Source of the DNA: Ephemerocybe angulata
Lineage: Eukaryota > Basidiomycota > Agaricomycetes > Agaricales > Psathyrellaceae
Length of the DNA stretch: 64,000 nt
Assembly: GCA_013368325.1 (NCBI GenBank)
Contig: JAACJK010000060.1
Coordinates: 1 to 64,000 of the forward strand
Reading direction: 5' to 3'
The notes beneath the pieces were generated by a model. It ran no database searches, had not been told where the DNA came from, and saw nothing but the letters and a program-made list of their open reading frames with translations. Below, one piece after another: positions 20,122 to 32,535 of this stretch. The translations under genes were made by a program, and so were the position numbers. Numbering within the stretch: the first letter of the stretch is position 1; the number at the start of each line of letters is the position of its first letter.

Positions 20122-20300
20122 CCGGGGATGAGAGGAGGGCCATCGTCGGGTGGATCCCGGACGGGTACGGTGTGGAGGGCGAATTTAGCCGGGGATACAA
20201 TCTGGGGAAGGGAGAGTATTTGGATACGGTGGCTTTGGGGGTTGTAAATCCGCTCATGGTTGTGCAGACGGCGCTTTCGCGGCTTTCATGGGCGGGGAGT
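20122..20300 (+). pseudogene. hsp60: hsp60 relic D (C-terminal fragment)
   Basis: Diverged copy of 29381-29535 of the intact gene: the blocks TACGGTGTGGAGGGC, GGGAAGGGAGAGTAT and TTGTGCAGACGGCG follow in the same order. The frame is broken. It is followed at about 20350-20545 by sequence matching 30951-31110 downstream of the intact gene, so it is part of a larger decayed duplication. Confidence 0.7.
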
Positions 20301-20329
20301 AGGTGATGCCTCATCACACAAATAGGGTG

Positions 20330-21155
20330 GATGGCACCTGGGCTCGCCGTAGGTGGACACTGACAAATAAAATGAATTGTATGTGCACTGGAGGGGAGTC
20401 GGAACGAGGGAGGGTGAGCTACATGGGGGAAGTAGCTAAGGAATCTAAATAGAGAAGGCTCGCTATATAGAAGATTCAGTAATCCCGACGGAGCTCCGAC
20501 GGGACACGGAGATGAGCCCTAGGCCGATCGCGTTCCCTTCACCTGCAATAGCACACCACGCAGTGCAGGTTGAAGATCGATTATTAGTCGAGTACCGTGG
20601 TGGTGCCACAACGTGATAGTAGTGTCTGCTCGAGTATAAGTGTTTGGGAGTGTTCCATTCGATATCCACCTTTTCATCCCTCCCTTGCGCGCTTGAGCGT
20701 TTAACTTGAAGCCTTAGAGGAAAGAAGGCCTGATAATTCACAGATTGCATACGAGAGTGATATAATCTTCGAACACCCAAGGAGATCTTGTATATGATAC
20801 GCATGCATCCATCTCAGACCATCCATCGCGCTCCAAACATTCGGCCATTTGAAACCGGCGCAATTGAGACGGTATTTGCCGTTAAGTACCTGTTTGGTTA
20901 CGAATGCGAAAGGCGTCCGCCCGCATCGGGCTCTGTGCCTGAGCTCGAGCCGGTTGGTGCTCGGGCGCCTTGACATTGTAACCACCACGCAATACGACGG
21001 GCGTTTGTACGGTCGTATGCCGGTCCGATGGTTCACATAGTAAGTAAGCTGAATCACCCACTCACACATCATTTCTCAATCTCAAGCAATGGGGACCAGA
21101 TGCAGGTATAACTTAGCAACATATATGTATTTATCGAGGTCTCGATTTATCTAAC
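20330..21155. other. Duplicated flanks: hsp60 downstream copy, then inverted copy of 26290-26470
   Basis: 20350-20545 resembles 30951-31110 (GGGGGAAGTAGCTAA and CCCGACGGA blocks). 20985-21155 is an inverted copy of 26290-26470 (GGTTCACATAGTAAGT, GACCAGATGCAGGTATAAC and TCGAGGTCTC). No gene supported. Confidence 0.65.
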
Positions 21156-21385
21156 ATTCTCTCCATCTTCTCCGTTATTCTCGCCTTCGCCGCTCCTCAG
21201 ACAATTGCGGAGAATATCATGGACCTCGGCGATGACGACATTCACGCTCGTGCCCTCAATCTTGATGAACGCGATCTCATGGAGGACGAGTTCGGCACTC
21301 TCTAGAGGGTAAGCTGCGGTCGACTTGGTCTTTGTTTCTATATCACGGGCAAGGCAGGTTACTCACGAATGGGCTTTACCGTTTT
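21156..21385 (+). pseudogene. Fragment of the 22754-type peptide gene
   Basis: Closely matches exon 1 plus the intron of the gene at 22754-23119 but lacks the ATG and all of exon 2. In the exon, TAT-AGG has become TAG-AGG, a stop. The copy ends exactly at the intron's acceptor (TTTTTCAG), where the 3' end of the opposite-strand peptide gene begins. It appears to have been inserted between that gene's last exon and its original 3' flank. Confidence 0.85.
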
Positions 21386-21873
21386 TCAGTCGCGTTTCAA
21401 ATGCACATTGTGCGTATGAACTTGGAGCTAAGACAGGAGAGATAGTGTGAGGGGATTGGCTTATGGCTGGCATAATATACAAAGTGACCCACCTCGAGCT
21501 TAGAGTCACAGCTAAAATCACACCTACGCCAACCTTTCTTCTTTTGGTAAGACGCGTGTTCACAATAGAACCTTCGTGGCCCTGGTCCTCCTCTGCGCGC
21601 CAGGCGGTCTTCGAGCTCATCGAGGAGGTCCCGGGTGGCAATGTCTTCTAATACCTCGCGACGCTCGAGCGCAAACTCGTCACCGAGTCCTCGGGAGCTG
21701 AGAGTGCCGACGTCTTCCCTGGCCTCGTTCGTCTGCTGCAGGGGACCCCGGAGGGGTGACATCAGTAGAAGGGGCGGGGCCAGTCACATTGAGATGCGTA
21801 CGTCGTGGTGGGCACTGGCGAAGGATGCCAGGGAGATTGCGATGGGGAGAAGGGTAATCAAGGAAAGGCGCAT
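21386..21873 (-). CDS. Small secreted Cys peptide precursor, 118 aa
   Basis: Three exons: 21873-21802, 21735-21493 and 21427-21386, with introns of 66 and 65 bp; the joined length is 357 bp. Exon 1 is exactly 24 codons and encodes a signal peptide (MRLSLITLLPIAISLASFAS, then AHHD). A pro-region follows with RREVLEDIATRDLLDELEDR and a dibasic site (LARR) suited to a kexin protease. The predicted mature part is basic with three cysteines (FYCEHASY, RRCDFSC). It would act outside the cell; its role is unknown. It is the inverted paralogue of 25797-26315. Its C-terminal exon is shortened because a fragment of another peptide gene (21156-21385) replaces the old end. A TATATAAA box lies about 80 bp upstream. 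Confidence 0.8.
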
Positions 21874-22753
21874 ATTGTGTCGGGGTTTGTGGGAGCTGTG
21901 GAAGGGAGGTACGGGTGTTGAGATATCGTTCTGCTGATTATTTGGTTACAATTTATATAGATCGCTCATTTTCGTCCATCATAGAGCACGCCCCATTCAA
22001 CGACCAACTTGTAACTTGTTACATCTCTATCACATTGGGCAAGGGCCTTTTTCGGATGTACATAGAGAGCCGCACGAACTAATTTAGTCACTCTTGGCAT
22101 ATTACGCATAAGCTCTCACAATACGTAGACTGTTATGTACAACTATCATTTGGTTTACAGTGGCCAATAGTTTCAGCCGGACCACAAATTATAAATACTC
22201 AACCAGACCTGCGTGCATTGCGCGTTGTGCAATAATATTATGAAGATTCCGTCTATCCTCCGACCGCGCTTACGTTCTCAATGCACGAGTTACATAAGGG
22301 AGCAGCAGATCCCGGTTGGGTGTGCACCGATGCCTGTACCCACCCTCGTCTCATCTCATACAGCTATGTCCCCCCAACTGCTAACAAAATATGACATTCA
22401 GCCCAAATGGCCAGCCCACTACCCAACCGGCGTGCTGTGTGAGGTGTCCTGGTCTCCAATAAGCTTCTCGGCAAACGGCGATCCGATTGCATGGTTGCGG
22501 TTGCCCAGGAGTACTGGCCGACGGGTAAGGGGATCAGTAACACAACGAAGGAGTACTGGCCGACGGGTAAGGATCAGTGACATAACGAAGTACCATCGTT
22601 ACGGGACAATCGCTGGGTCGGACATCACGCTGCTGCAAAAGTCCCGTCCGATCAGAGGCTTGAGCTGATAGTCAGCTAAAACGACTGTCCTCAACTATAG
22701 CTGGTGGTGATATATCTTCCTCAACCACTACCGTCTAGTCTCACAGTAGCGCC
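21874..22753. other. Intergenic, promoters and a 40-bp tandem duplication
   Basis: Contains the upstream region of the 21873 gene, including GATCTATATAAA on the minus strand near 21955. 22508-22585 holds two copies of a roughly 40-bp unit containing GGAGTACTGGCCGACGGGTA. No gene seen. Confidence 0.45.
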
Positions 22754-23119
22754 ATGCAGCTCACCTCTATTCTCTCCATCTTCTCCTTTATTCTCGCCCT
22801 CGCCGCTACTCAGACAATTGCCGAAAATATCATGGACCTCGGCGATGACGACATTCACGCTCGTGCCCTCAATCTCGATGAACGCGACCTCATGGAGGAC
22901 GAGTTTGGCAGTCTCTATAGGGTAAGCTGCGGTCCTCTTGGCCTTTGTTTCTGTATCACGGGCAAGGCAGGTTACTGACGAATGGGCTTTACCCTTCTTC
23001 AGCGCCTCCAGGCTGGCCATTGCGATGGGCGAAGCGGCCTCTGCTTCACGATATCCACGGGCGTGAATTGCTTCTACAAGGGATGCAAAGGAGCGCAGAG
23101 CTTTCCATGTGCCTGTTAA
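22754..23119 (+). CDS. Six-cysteine secreted peptide precursor, 94 aa
   Basis: Exon 1 is 22754-22921 (56 codons): a signal peptide (MQLTSILSIFSFILALAAT) and an acidic pro-region ending DERDLMEDEFGSLYR. After an 81-bp intron, exon 2 (23003-23119) begins with Arg, so splicing creates an RR processing site at the junction. The predicted mature peptide has six cysteines, with spacing C-x6-C-x8-C-x4-C-x7-C-x-C, and ends in CAC. This looks like a disulfide-stabilised secreted peptide, but it does not fit the defensin C-x3-C pattern. If the intron is retained the frame continues for 18 residues to a stop and gives a different tail (VSCGPLGLCFCITGKAGY). A truncated copy lies at 21156-21385. Confidence 0.8.
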
Positions 23120-23909
23120 GTGGCACAACCAACTACGGCGATCTATGCGATGTTCAGTAGTTTATTTTATGTGTGGTGTTCGGTGTGTACCGCGGCTCAG
23201 CAGTGGCCCGGTCTCGTATATACCCTGAGCTCCGCTAGAAAACAGCCAAACTTGCGAACTTAAATCAGGATATATAAATTATTTCTGGGAACGAAGATTG
23301 ATTTTCCGTCATAAGAACAGGCAGCGACGAGACTTCGTACCTATTCCATGAGTCTGATGCAAGTTGTGCTTGAGCTTGGTTCGAGCCTATTCTGCCGTTG
23401 TGGTGAGCCTCCTGCCTCTCTCATACGCTGGCGTTCCCACACGCTCGACGCCCGTTTGCTCAGGTACGTGGCATCGCCTAGCCATAGTTACTTAACATGT
23501 ATGTATGTACGCTTAAACCTAGTCATGGAATGGACGATTGAATGCATCAATTTTTTCCTCGATATTATGCACTAGGAGTTTGAAGAACGTATCCGGAACT
23601 CACCTTCACCCTCCCTCAATTCTGGGTGGGGACCACTGCATGAAGTTACACTTAACAGCCAACCCCGGACACACCACAGGCCTCGTGCTAGTGGGGGATC
23701 TGAAAATGCTCCGAACACTCAAACAGGAGAGGAGCTAAACAGCTTTGAATAGAAGACATATTCCAGAAGGAGAAGGTAATAAGTGTAATCAATACAAGTT
23801 GTAAATAGGCCCGTAGACGTGCGAAGGCGAAATCGATGTAAGGAGGACGCATCACTGAGACTCAGACCCAAGGCGTCAACAATACATCAGTCAAGTGAAC
23901 GTGTCCTCG
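23120..23909. other. Intergenic, nothing recognised
   Basis: Short open frames only; no homology to the flanking peptide genes noticed. Confidence 0.4.
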
Positions 23910-24501
23910 CTAGAATTTATGATCGATGATCTTTTCCTTGCACACGGCCTCCATCCCTTTGGGCTATAAACAGATGTATCAGCAGTCAGCCAGACTATCT
24001 ATAAAAACTACGCACGGGTGTATTCCAAGTCTTGCCGCAAGTGGTACAGGTGTGTTTGCCGTTGGGGGCCTTGAACGTTGTGTGCGGGATCTTTTCCCTC
24101 TTGCAAATGGCACTCGAACCCGAAGGCTAATTTGAACAGGTCGAGTATTCATACCATAGACTCAGGTTTAAGGAGGGAAAGCTAGAAGCGTACCCTTTCG
24201 CTAAAAGACTTGGAGCACACCTTGCAAGTGTACTTGCCACGCCTGTCCAAGCGATCGCTAAGCTCGTCGATGAGCTCGCGAGTTGACAGGTCGGAGAGTA
24301 TCTCGCGAGTCAGGAGGGAATAGTCTTCGCGCGTGCTGAGCTCGTCGATGTACTCTCTCCTATCGAATGTGTCCTAATAGCATTATATCATGAGAACTCG
24401 TACCCGCAAGGTGGGTTCCAATAACGCACGTCGTAGGCATTTTCAAGCAAGCCCAGGGAGAGTGCCAGCGGAATGAAAGCGAGGATGGCAGCGAAGCGCA
24501 T
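23910..24501 (-). CDS. Secreted tandem-repeat Cys peptide precursor, 138 aa
   Basis: Four exons: 24501-24430, 24373-24194, 24126-24016 and 23963-23910, with three GT-AG introns; the joined length is 417 bp. Exon 1 is again 24 codons, a signal peptide ending NAYD. The pro-region has repeated TRE-x2-L elements and ends DELSDRLDRR, matching the pro-regions of the 21386 and 25797 genes. After RR come two homologous units, each GK-x-TC-x2-C-x-K followed by a G-x2-A-x-CK-x-(x)KI segment, giving six cysteines in two sets of three. The CxxC halves resemble zinc-finger knuckles, but the His ligands of a C2H2 finger are missing and the protein is secreted. A TATAAAA box lies about 85 bp upstream on the minus strand. 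Confidence 0.8.
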
Positions 24502-25796
24502 GGTAGAAAGCAATATTGTGGCTGTACTGGATGCGCGGAAGCTTGAAGAGATGGGATATCTGTATCGCTCTGCAACTTCATTCTTTTATATGCCTACTCA
24601 GCGCTGCGGTATTATTTTTCCGGCTCTTGGAGGGTGCGTTGTAAGAGGGGGCCAGCCGAAGATAAATTGGGACGTTTAGTACATGCCGACGTTACTATGT
24701 ACAGCAGGCAAAGAACACGAATGAGATGTGCGGGTGTTCTATGAGTATTGCGATTGGCGAATGAGAGCTTCAAGTTCCAACTCATCGGAGCCGGTGACGT
24801 ACTCCGTCTCGCTCGACCTTTCCATTAGGTCAGTACGGGTTGCCAACAGCTCGCCACTTCCAGAGTAAGTACCGGTTATCCTGGCATTTTTTTTCTACTT
24901 TTCGCTCCCACTCCCACAGCCTCCACTGAGTCGTAATAAACGACAACTATACCCGTTCGCCGCGATGCCTAGCATGTGCATACTTTTAGTTGCATAGGGG
25001 CTCCGTAGAAAGTAAGTACCAGTTATCCGGTCCCCCATACGTTTAGGGTCAATCTGGGACGAAATATGCATAAAGACTAACTAAAAAATGAGAGAGTCCT
25101 CGTGCGCCTGTGTGTAGTGAGTACTGTTGCAGACATGGCTACCGGATCCGTTTGTGTGTGTGCTAAGTACTGCGAGATAAGCAGACGATGGTAGCAGTGT
25201 AAAACACCTGAGTTCTATTAGCAACGAAGAGTTACAGATAGAAGGGCTAATGCTGCACTCGAAATCGGTCTTGAGCCCAATCTCCCATCGGCCGGGACAA
25301 ACATCTCGCTTAAGGTCCGTTGTGAGGACGGTATCAGCGCGCGCGACGCCACCGGCCTCGGACACTGACTGCGTGAGATTCAGGCTGACCGGCTGCGTGT
25401 GGTGTGTGTGTGTTCGTAATGTTCTCTAATCCACCTGTACTTCCGGCTTTGATAGCTCGCTCTCTCTCCAATTCATCCCCGCATCGATAATCTTATGCTC
25501 GATAATTGAGACCGCCGATCCAATCCCCGCAATGGCCCCTCCGCCGATATCACAGCAAATTCCGTAATCCAGGCGCCTAATGGGCGTCGGGGACTGATCG
25601 GTAATATCAATGTCGCGCTGTTGAACCACCAGTAAGTACTTTGCTCCACACATGGTCATCATATCGCGAAAACGGGGTAATGGGTAATCCAGACTTTCCA
25701 TTTATCCGCTCAAGAAAGCGATGACTTTAATTCCGCTGATCTATATAAACTGCGATAATTTTATTACCAGATATCTCCCACCCACCCCCGCACAAT
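24502..25796. other. Intergenic with weak minus-strand frames
   Basis: Minus-strand open frames at 25081-25365 and 25426-25701 are unconvincing; the second has a Gly-rich stretch, IGGGAIAGIG. Two short repeats of AGTAAGTACC(A/G)GTTATCC lie near 24862 and 25012. The TATATAAA box at about 25742 belongs to the 25797 gene. Confidence 0.35.
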
Positions 25797-26315
25797 ATGC
25801 GTCCCCGCATCATTGCCCTTTTTCCTATTGCACTCTCCCTGGCATCCTTCGCCAGTGCCCACCACGACGTACGCATCTCCATCACACCAGCCCCGCCCCT
25901 TCTACTGATCTCACCCCTCCAAAATCCCCTGCAGCAGACGAACGAGGCCAGGGAAGACGTCGGCACTCTCAGCTCCCGAGGACTCGGTGACGAGTTTGCG
26001 CTCGAGCGTCGCGAGGTATTACAAGACATCGCCACCCGGGACCTCCTCGATGAGCTCGAAGGCCGCCTGGCGCGTAGAAGAGGGCCTAAACAATGGTGGT
26101 ATTGCACCAGTAGGTCTTATAATAGCCAGACACGTCAGCATGGCTGTAATTTTCGCGCTGAATCTATGGGCAAGGTGAGTCACTTTGTATATTTACTAGT
26201 ATGCCAGCATTAACCCAATCCGCTCACACTATCTCTGCTGTCCTAGCTCGACGTTCATAAGTACACGGTGCATTTGAAACTACCACTTCCCAAGTATTTA
26301 CAATCGATAGCTTGA
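25797..26315 (+). CDS. Small secreted Cys peptide precursor, 126 aa
   Basis: Exons 25797-25868, 25935-26174 and 26247-26315 (381 bp joined). Inverted paralogue of the 21386-21873 gene: same 24-codon signal-peptide exon (ending ASAHHD), same intron positions and a nearly identical pro-region (QTNEAREDVGTLSSRGLGDE). After the LARRR site the sequence diverges: GPKQWWYCTSRSYNS and one further Cys (HGCNFRAES), so only two cysteines. The last exon (LDVHKYTVHLKLPLPKYLQ) is longer than in the paralogue and is probably the original end. The promoter, with GATCTATATAAA about 55 bp upstream, is shared with the paralogue. Conserved pro-region with a changed mature end suggests diversification of the secreted product. 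Confidence 0.8.
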
Positions 26316-26470
26316 GACCTCGATGAATACATATATATGTTGCTAAGTTATACCTGCATCTGGTCCCTATTGCTTGAGATTGAAATAGTAATACGGGAAT
26401 GACGATTCCGCCAACTTACTATGTGAACCGTCGGATAGGTCCGTACAAATTCCCAGTGTATTGTGTGGGG
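26290..26470. repeat. Inverted duplicate of 20985-21155
   Basis: Reverse-complement match to the flank beyond the 21386 gene (GTTATACCTGCATCTGGTCC and neighbouring blocks). It shows that the peptide gene pair arose by an inverted segmental duplication of at least about 1 kb. Confidence 0.8.
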
Positions 26471-27310
26471 GTTAAAGGGATGCAAGGCCCCGTATTATGA
26501 GAGATACTAGTCATCTCAAAGAGCGTCCGTCCGTCGTCCATTCTATCGTCGATTCGTTGAAGTCGGCGTCGGAATACCGCGGGTGAGGCTCGCGGGTGCG
26601 TAAGATAGAGGGGTGGACGGACGTACACATCTGTACCCCAAAGTCACAAACGAAGAAAGCTCTCCGAAAGGATACCGCACGAGACCAAGGAGTACTGATT
26701 GAAACCAAGGCTCAAAGACGTTACACCCATGAACGAAATGAAATACTCTCGAGAGTAAAGGCTCACCTCATGAAATAGGCCCCAGATTTACCTGCCAATG
26801 GAGTCAGAGAAACTGGTGACGTCTAGCTGAATAGCACGAGGACAACCCTAGATGGATAGATATCTATCCGATCCGTCTCGACCACGAACGGCCACCAAAT
26901 ACCTCGATGCACTACGCGGAAACGAGACTCGATGAAAGAAAGACCTACCTCAAACCCAAATCTTAGACCGAACTTTACATTCGTCCACATGCACTCCCAA
27001 ATACACACCCCTGCCCAACACCCGGATACATACGTCTAACGACTCGACATCCTCGAGTGCCTCGACCGACTCGAACTCCCTCATATACCCCGCATCGCAA
27101 GGCAGTCCTCTACAGGCTCAGCTATGAACTAACCTTCAGCTCACCTCAAACACCTAGCAATAATGAACGAAGTCGAACCTGTATGTGTCTATGCACTAAC
27201 GAGAACGAGGTAGGAATGACTATATCCGTTCTAACGTCGGTCGAAGTCGAAGTCAGGTTGTCCCATCCCATATCCCCCATCACACCCATCCCGGGCTCGT
27301 GCAATCCCGT
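26471..27310 (-). pseudogene. hsp60: Possible hsp60 3'-end relic E
   Basis: Weakly resembles the 3' flank of copy A: GAACGAGAACG near 27197, then TCCCATCCCATATCCCCC near 27260, like the reversed GGM-tail codons. Very decayed; an alignment is needed to confirm it. Confidence 0.4.
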
Positions 27311-27431
27311 CCTTGTATGGAATCTTCCCAGTCTATAGTTGAAATGGCTATGCGATCACTCTCGAGACTTATACACAACGTTGTCAGACAGAAAGTTCGA
27401 TACTTACCCTAGCAGTACGGACGCGGCAGAG

Positions 27432-27449
27432 TTCCAGAGAATTCCGGAA
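27432..27449 (+). promoter_or_regulatory. Heat-shock element upstream of hsp60
   Basis: TTCCAGAGAATTCCGGAA fits alternating TTC-nn-GAA units (TTC-ca-GAg-aa-TTC-cg-GAA), the binding pattern of heat-shock factor Hsf1. It lies 135 bp before the hsp60 ATG. Two CACGTG boxes follow at 27463 and 27474. Confidence 0.85.
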
Positions 27450-27498
27450 AGAAGCCTAAGCGCACGTGCGCAGCACGTGTAGTCGCAGTCACGCGAAA

Positions 27499-27507
27499 AT
27501 TTAAAAG
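27499..27507 (+). promoter_or_regulatory. TATA-like box of hsp60
   Basis: ATTTAAAAG about 80 bp before the ATG at 27584, between the heat-shock element and the coding start. Confidence 0.5.
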
Positions 27508-27523
27508 GCCGGCGGTCGGTTAA

Positions 27524-29657
<2,134 letters not shown>

Positions 29658-31110
29658 GGGGTGGATGAGTATGGGGAGGTGGACGGGTGGTTGTTCGCTC
29701 GCTCGTTCGTTTCGTCGCTTCGCCGTACCCTCTCTCGCTTTGACCGTGCCCTTTGACCGTGACCTTGACCTTTAGAGTAAAAGTACCATCTCGATTCTCG
29801 CGCTCGTCGTAATCATGCATTCCTATCTCCTCGTTCGCTACATACATACATACATACATGCATACGTACATTGGTTCCTTCGACTTCATTATCACGTAGA
29901 CTTAATTTGTTTGGCAGTTTATAATACATCCCCACTCTGTTTCGGTATAGTTTGTGAATGTTCGATTGCCTTGGGGTCGATTTTCGTTGGATGAGGGATG
30001 AGCGATGCCGTGCGGTGGTGGGCGTACGAATGCGATGCGTACTGGGGTATCGGTCGAAACTTGGCACTTGAAGGGGTAGTGTGTTCTTTCGTCGTGCTCG
30101 TGGGGGCCGTCGTGATTCGCACTTGTTATCAACTTGACATTCTATCGATTGTTGGAATTAGAACGCTTTCATGGATTCAGAGTCCTCAGTCCTTGGATAT
30201 CACTATGTCGTGGAACGGATCCGGATTTGCGAAGGGGTATGTACATCTATGGAGTACCATATATACATGATACGTCAAGTTGAAGGTTTTCGATTGCCTG
30301 TGGACGTGTGGTAGGGAATAGGTTGACCGTCGATAGGGTCTTGTGCTCGAACTTGAAGGTGACGGCGGATGAGAAATCGAAAGCGGTGGCACTGTCTTTT
30401 GACTACTCGTGAGGCGTGTGTTGCGGAGGCGCTTGAGGAGGAGGGGCGAGTAAGAATTGGTGCCTCTTCATAATATTTGCACATTCTATCGTCCTCGTTC
30501 CCTCTGCATATAATTTACCTGTTCCAACTTCATTTTATACTTGCCGCTGGATCACGCAGACTTATTTTGGGTATATTATTACATCCACGAGTGTTCGGGT
30601 TTGATTAACCCACAGTGTCGTTAGGTCTTTCGCCCTCGCGTTGGGACCGAGAGGTCGGTCCGTCGAGATACTCGGTATTCGGCATTGAGTCTTGTTTGTT
30701 CTGTGTATCGATGATGGAGGCAGACCTGGTTTCTGTTTGGCTTTGGCGGGGACGGGTGGATGCGAGCTTGGATGAGGCGATGTTGCGGAGTCAGGTTGGG
30801 AGTGTAATTGATCCCAGTTCCACTGGGCGCGTTAATTTCTTCGCTGTGAGGCGGTATTCGCGAAGGCCAAGCGAAGACACAAGAGTGCGTCTGTATTCGA
30901 AGGGGACCAGAGCCTCGTTCTGGCTCCTCACGTAGCTCGGAGTAGATAGTGTGATACAATAAATTGGAATGGTAGTGTACGGAGGGGGGGGAGGTGGAAC
31001 GAGAGTGAGTGGGGGAAGTAGCTAATGGATCGAATCGAAAGAGAGTCCAGTATACAGAGAATCCAGAGAACCCGACGGAATGCTGACGGGATACGGATAG
31101 GGGCTCCAGA
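29658..31110 (+). other. hsp60 downstream region with partial self-duplication
   Basis: 30400-30450 repeats the hsp60 3' coding end (GTGAGGCGTGTGTTG...GAGGAGGAGGG), and 30480-30600 resembles 29830-29990, so the gene's tail and flank were duplicated in tandem. 30951-31110 recurs in decayed form at 20350-20545. An open frame at 30615-30935 has no recognisable feature. Confidence 0.55.
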
Positions 31111-32535
31111 AGGAGGACTGTACTTTCAGAACCGAAGACCGCAGAAGCTTGTACACGACCCGAGTCGCCGTCATGCTCTGTCAAACCAGGAAACTCCGTC
31201 CAGCTATCCAATACCCTCGCTCGAAGTCTCCCAAGGACTGCAGATACTCGAGCGAGGGATCGATGGGCAGCAGCCTGAGTCAACTCTACGCAGCCTCCAA
31301 GGTAGAGGAATCATGCATATAACGCCCAAAGTCGTCCGGATATATAGTCCTGAATCCGTTGGGTAGTTAAGTGCGCGCCAACTCTCCACATAGTCGTAAA
31401 TGTCAATATCAATTCTCGTTCTCCGTCCCAGGCGACTCGGATTGTACCCACACAATCCTCCAGTCCTATCCTGCTAATCTCTATCTCTCCTAAGCCGGTT
31501 TTCCGTATCCCAGCACCTGCACAGAGTACGTACCATTTAAATCGACCTATCATAATCTATATTTTCAGAGTCCCCGTCCCTTTGCGGGGCATGAAAGTGC
31601 AGGGATGAAAATGCCGTGCATGTGTCGTTAGTCTCGGATTTGCGCATGTTGAGCAGGATGCGACATGCCATGATTGGCATAGCTGTCACCTGGAGACTAA
31701 CCAAGGCAGCGCGAGAGTTAAGTATAGCTCTGGGGTCTAACTCTCAAACTTGTGACGAAGTACGCACCCGGAGAAAATGCTAGGTGTGTGCGTGTGTGAA
31801 GTTGATGTAGTTGGGGACAATTTAATCAGTGATCTGCTTTACCCAAGGTCGTCTATAGGTGTACCTACTAGCCTGGGATGTTCCACACTGCAAGGTGCTG
31901 AACGACCATTGGGGCTCATAAGCCAGAGTTGACAATTTTGACTGAACACTTCTTACCCGGTGGAACTTGGAAGCTGATAGTCAATACGCCCCCGAGGCGT
32001 ATTACTGCCATACTGGCGTTGTCAACAAATGAACATACGGGAAATTGGATGAGAGGCAACCGAAATCGACATACCTACGACTGCGAACACGTATGCACCA
32101 CTATCGCGACGCACAATCTGCAGTAACGCCCCTTCCTGATCTCTGTAGCGCACCGAGAAGATGAATACCACCAGCGCAGACATGCCTAATAGACGCCCAG
32201 GGCTCTGTCACATCAGCAATGTCTTTGGATCGGAAAAGTGCACGCGCGTACAGATAACCTTTGCAAGAGAGATGTACCCCGCTGATTCAGATCTTTTTGC
32301 AGCTGAATATGTGAAAGCCCCATTGAAATAACAAGAATACCCAATTTCCCGATAAAGTTGCGGCTTTGGAAGCGCTTATGAAAATTAGGCCACTTTCAAG
32401 AAGGTTTGACAAGAATTACTCGGAGGACTTACTGTGTGATAGTTCCTTAAATAATTGAGTTTCGAGAACAATTGCTGGCACAGTTAAAGCCTGCTCGTGT
32501 TGCCCATCAGTGTCATCAGCATTCAAGGTGAGGTC
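31111..32535. other. No clear gene; may hold 3' exons of the DUF6533 gene
   Basis: No long frames. The minus-strand gene at 32536-33437 should continue leftward into this area, but I could not fix its last exons. Confidence 0.35.

Noticed and set aside
21783..21785. Apparent stop codon after RISM in the 21386-21873 peptide gene
   Set aside because: It lies inside a 66-bp GT-AG intron that is conserved in position in the paralogue at 25797, so it does not truncate the protein.
22754..23119. Classical CS-alpha-beta defensin
   Set aside because: Six cysteines and a final C-x-C are present, but the C-x3-C step that defines the fold is missing.
24090..24126. tRNA-like T-loop sequence (ACTCGAACCCG)
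   Set aside because: No cloverleaf can be built around it, and it lies inside a coding exon of the 23910 gene.
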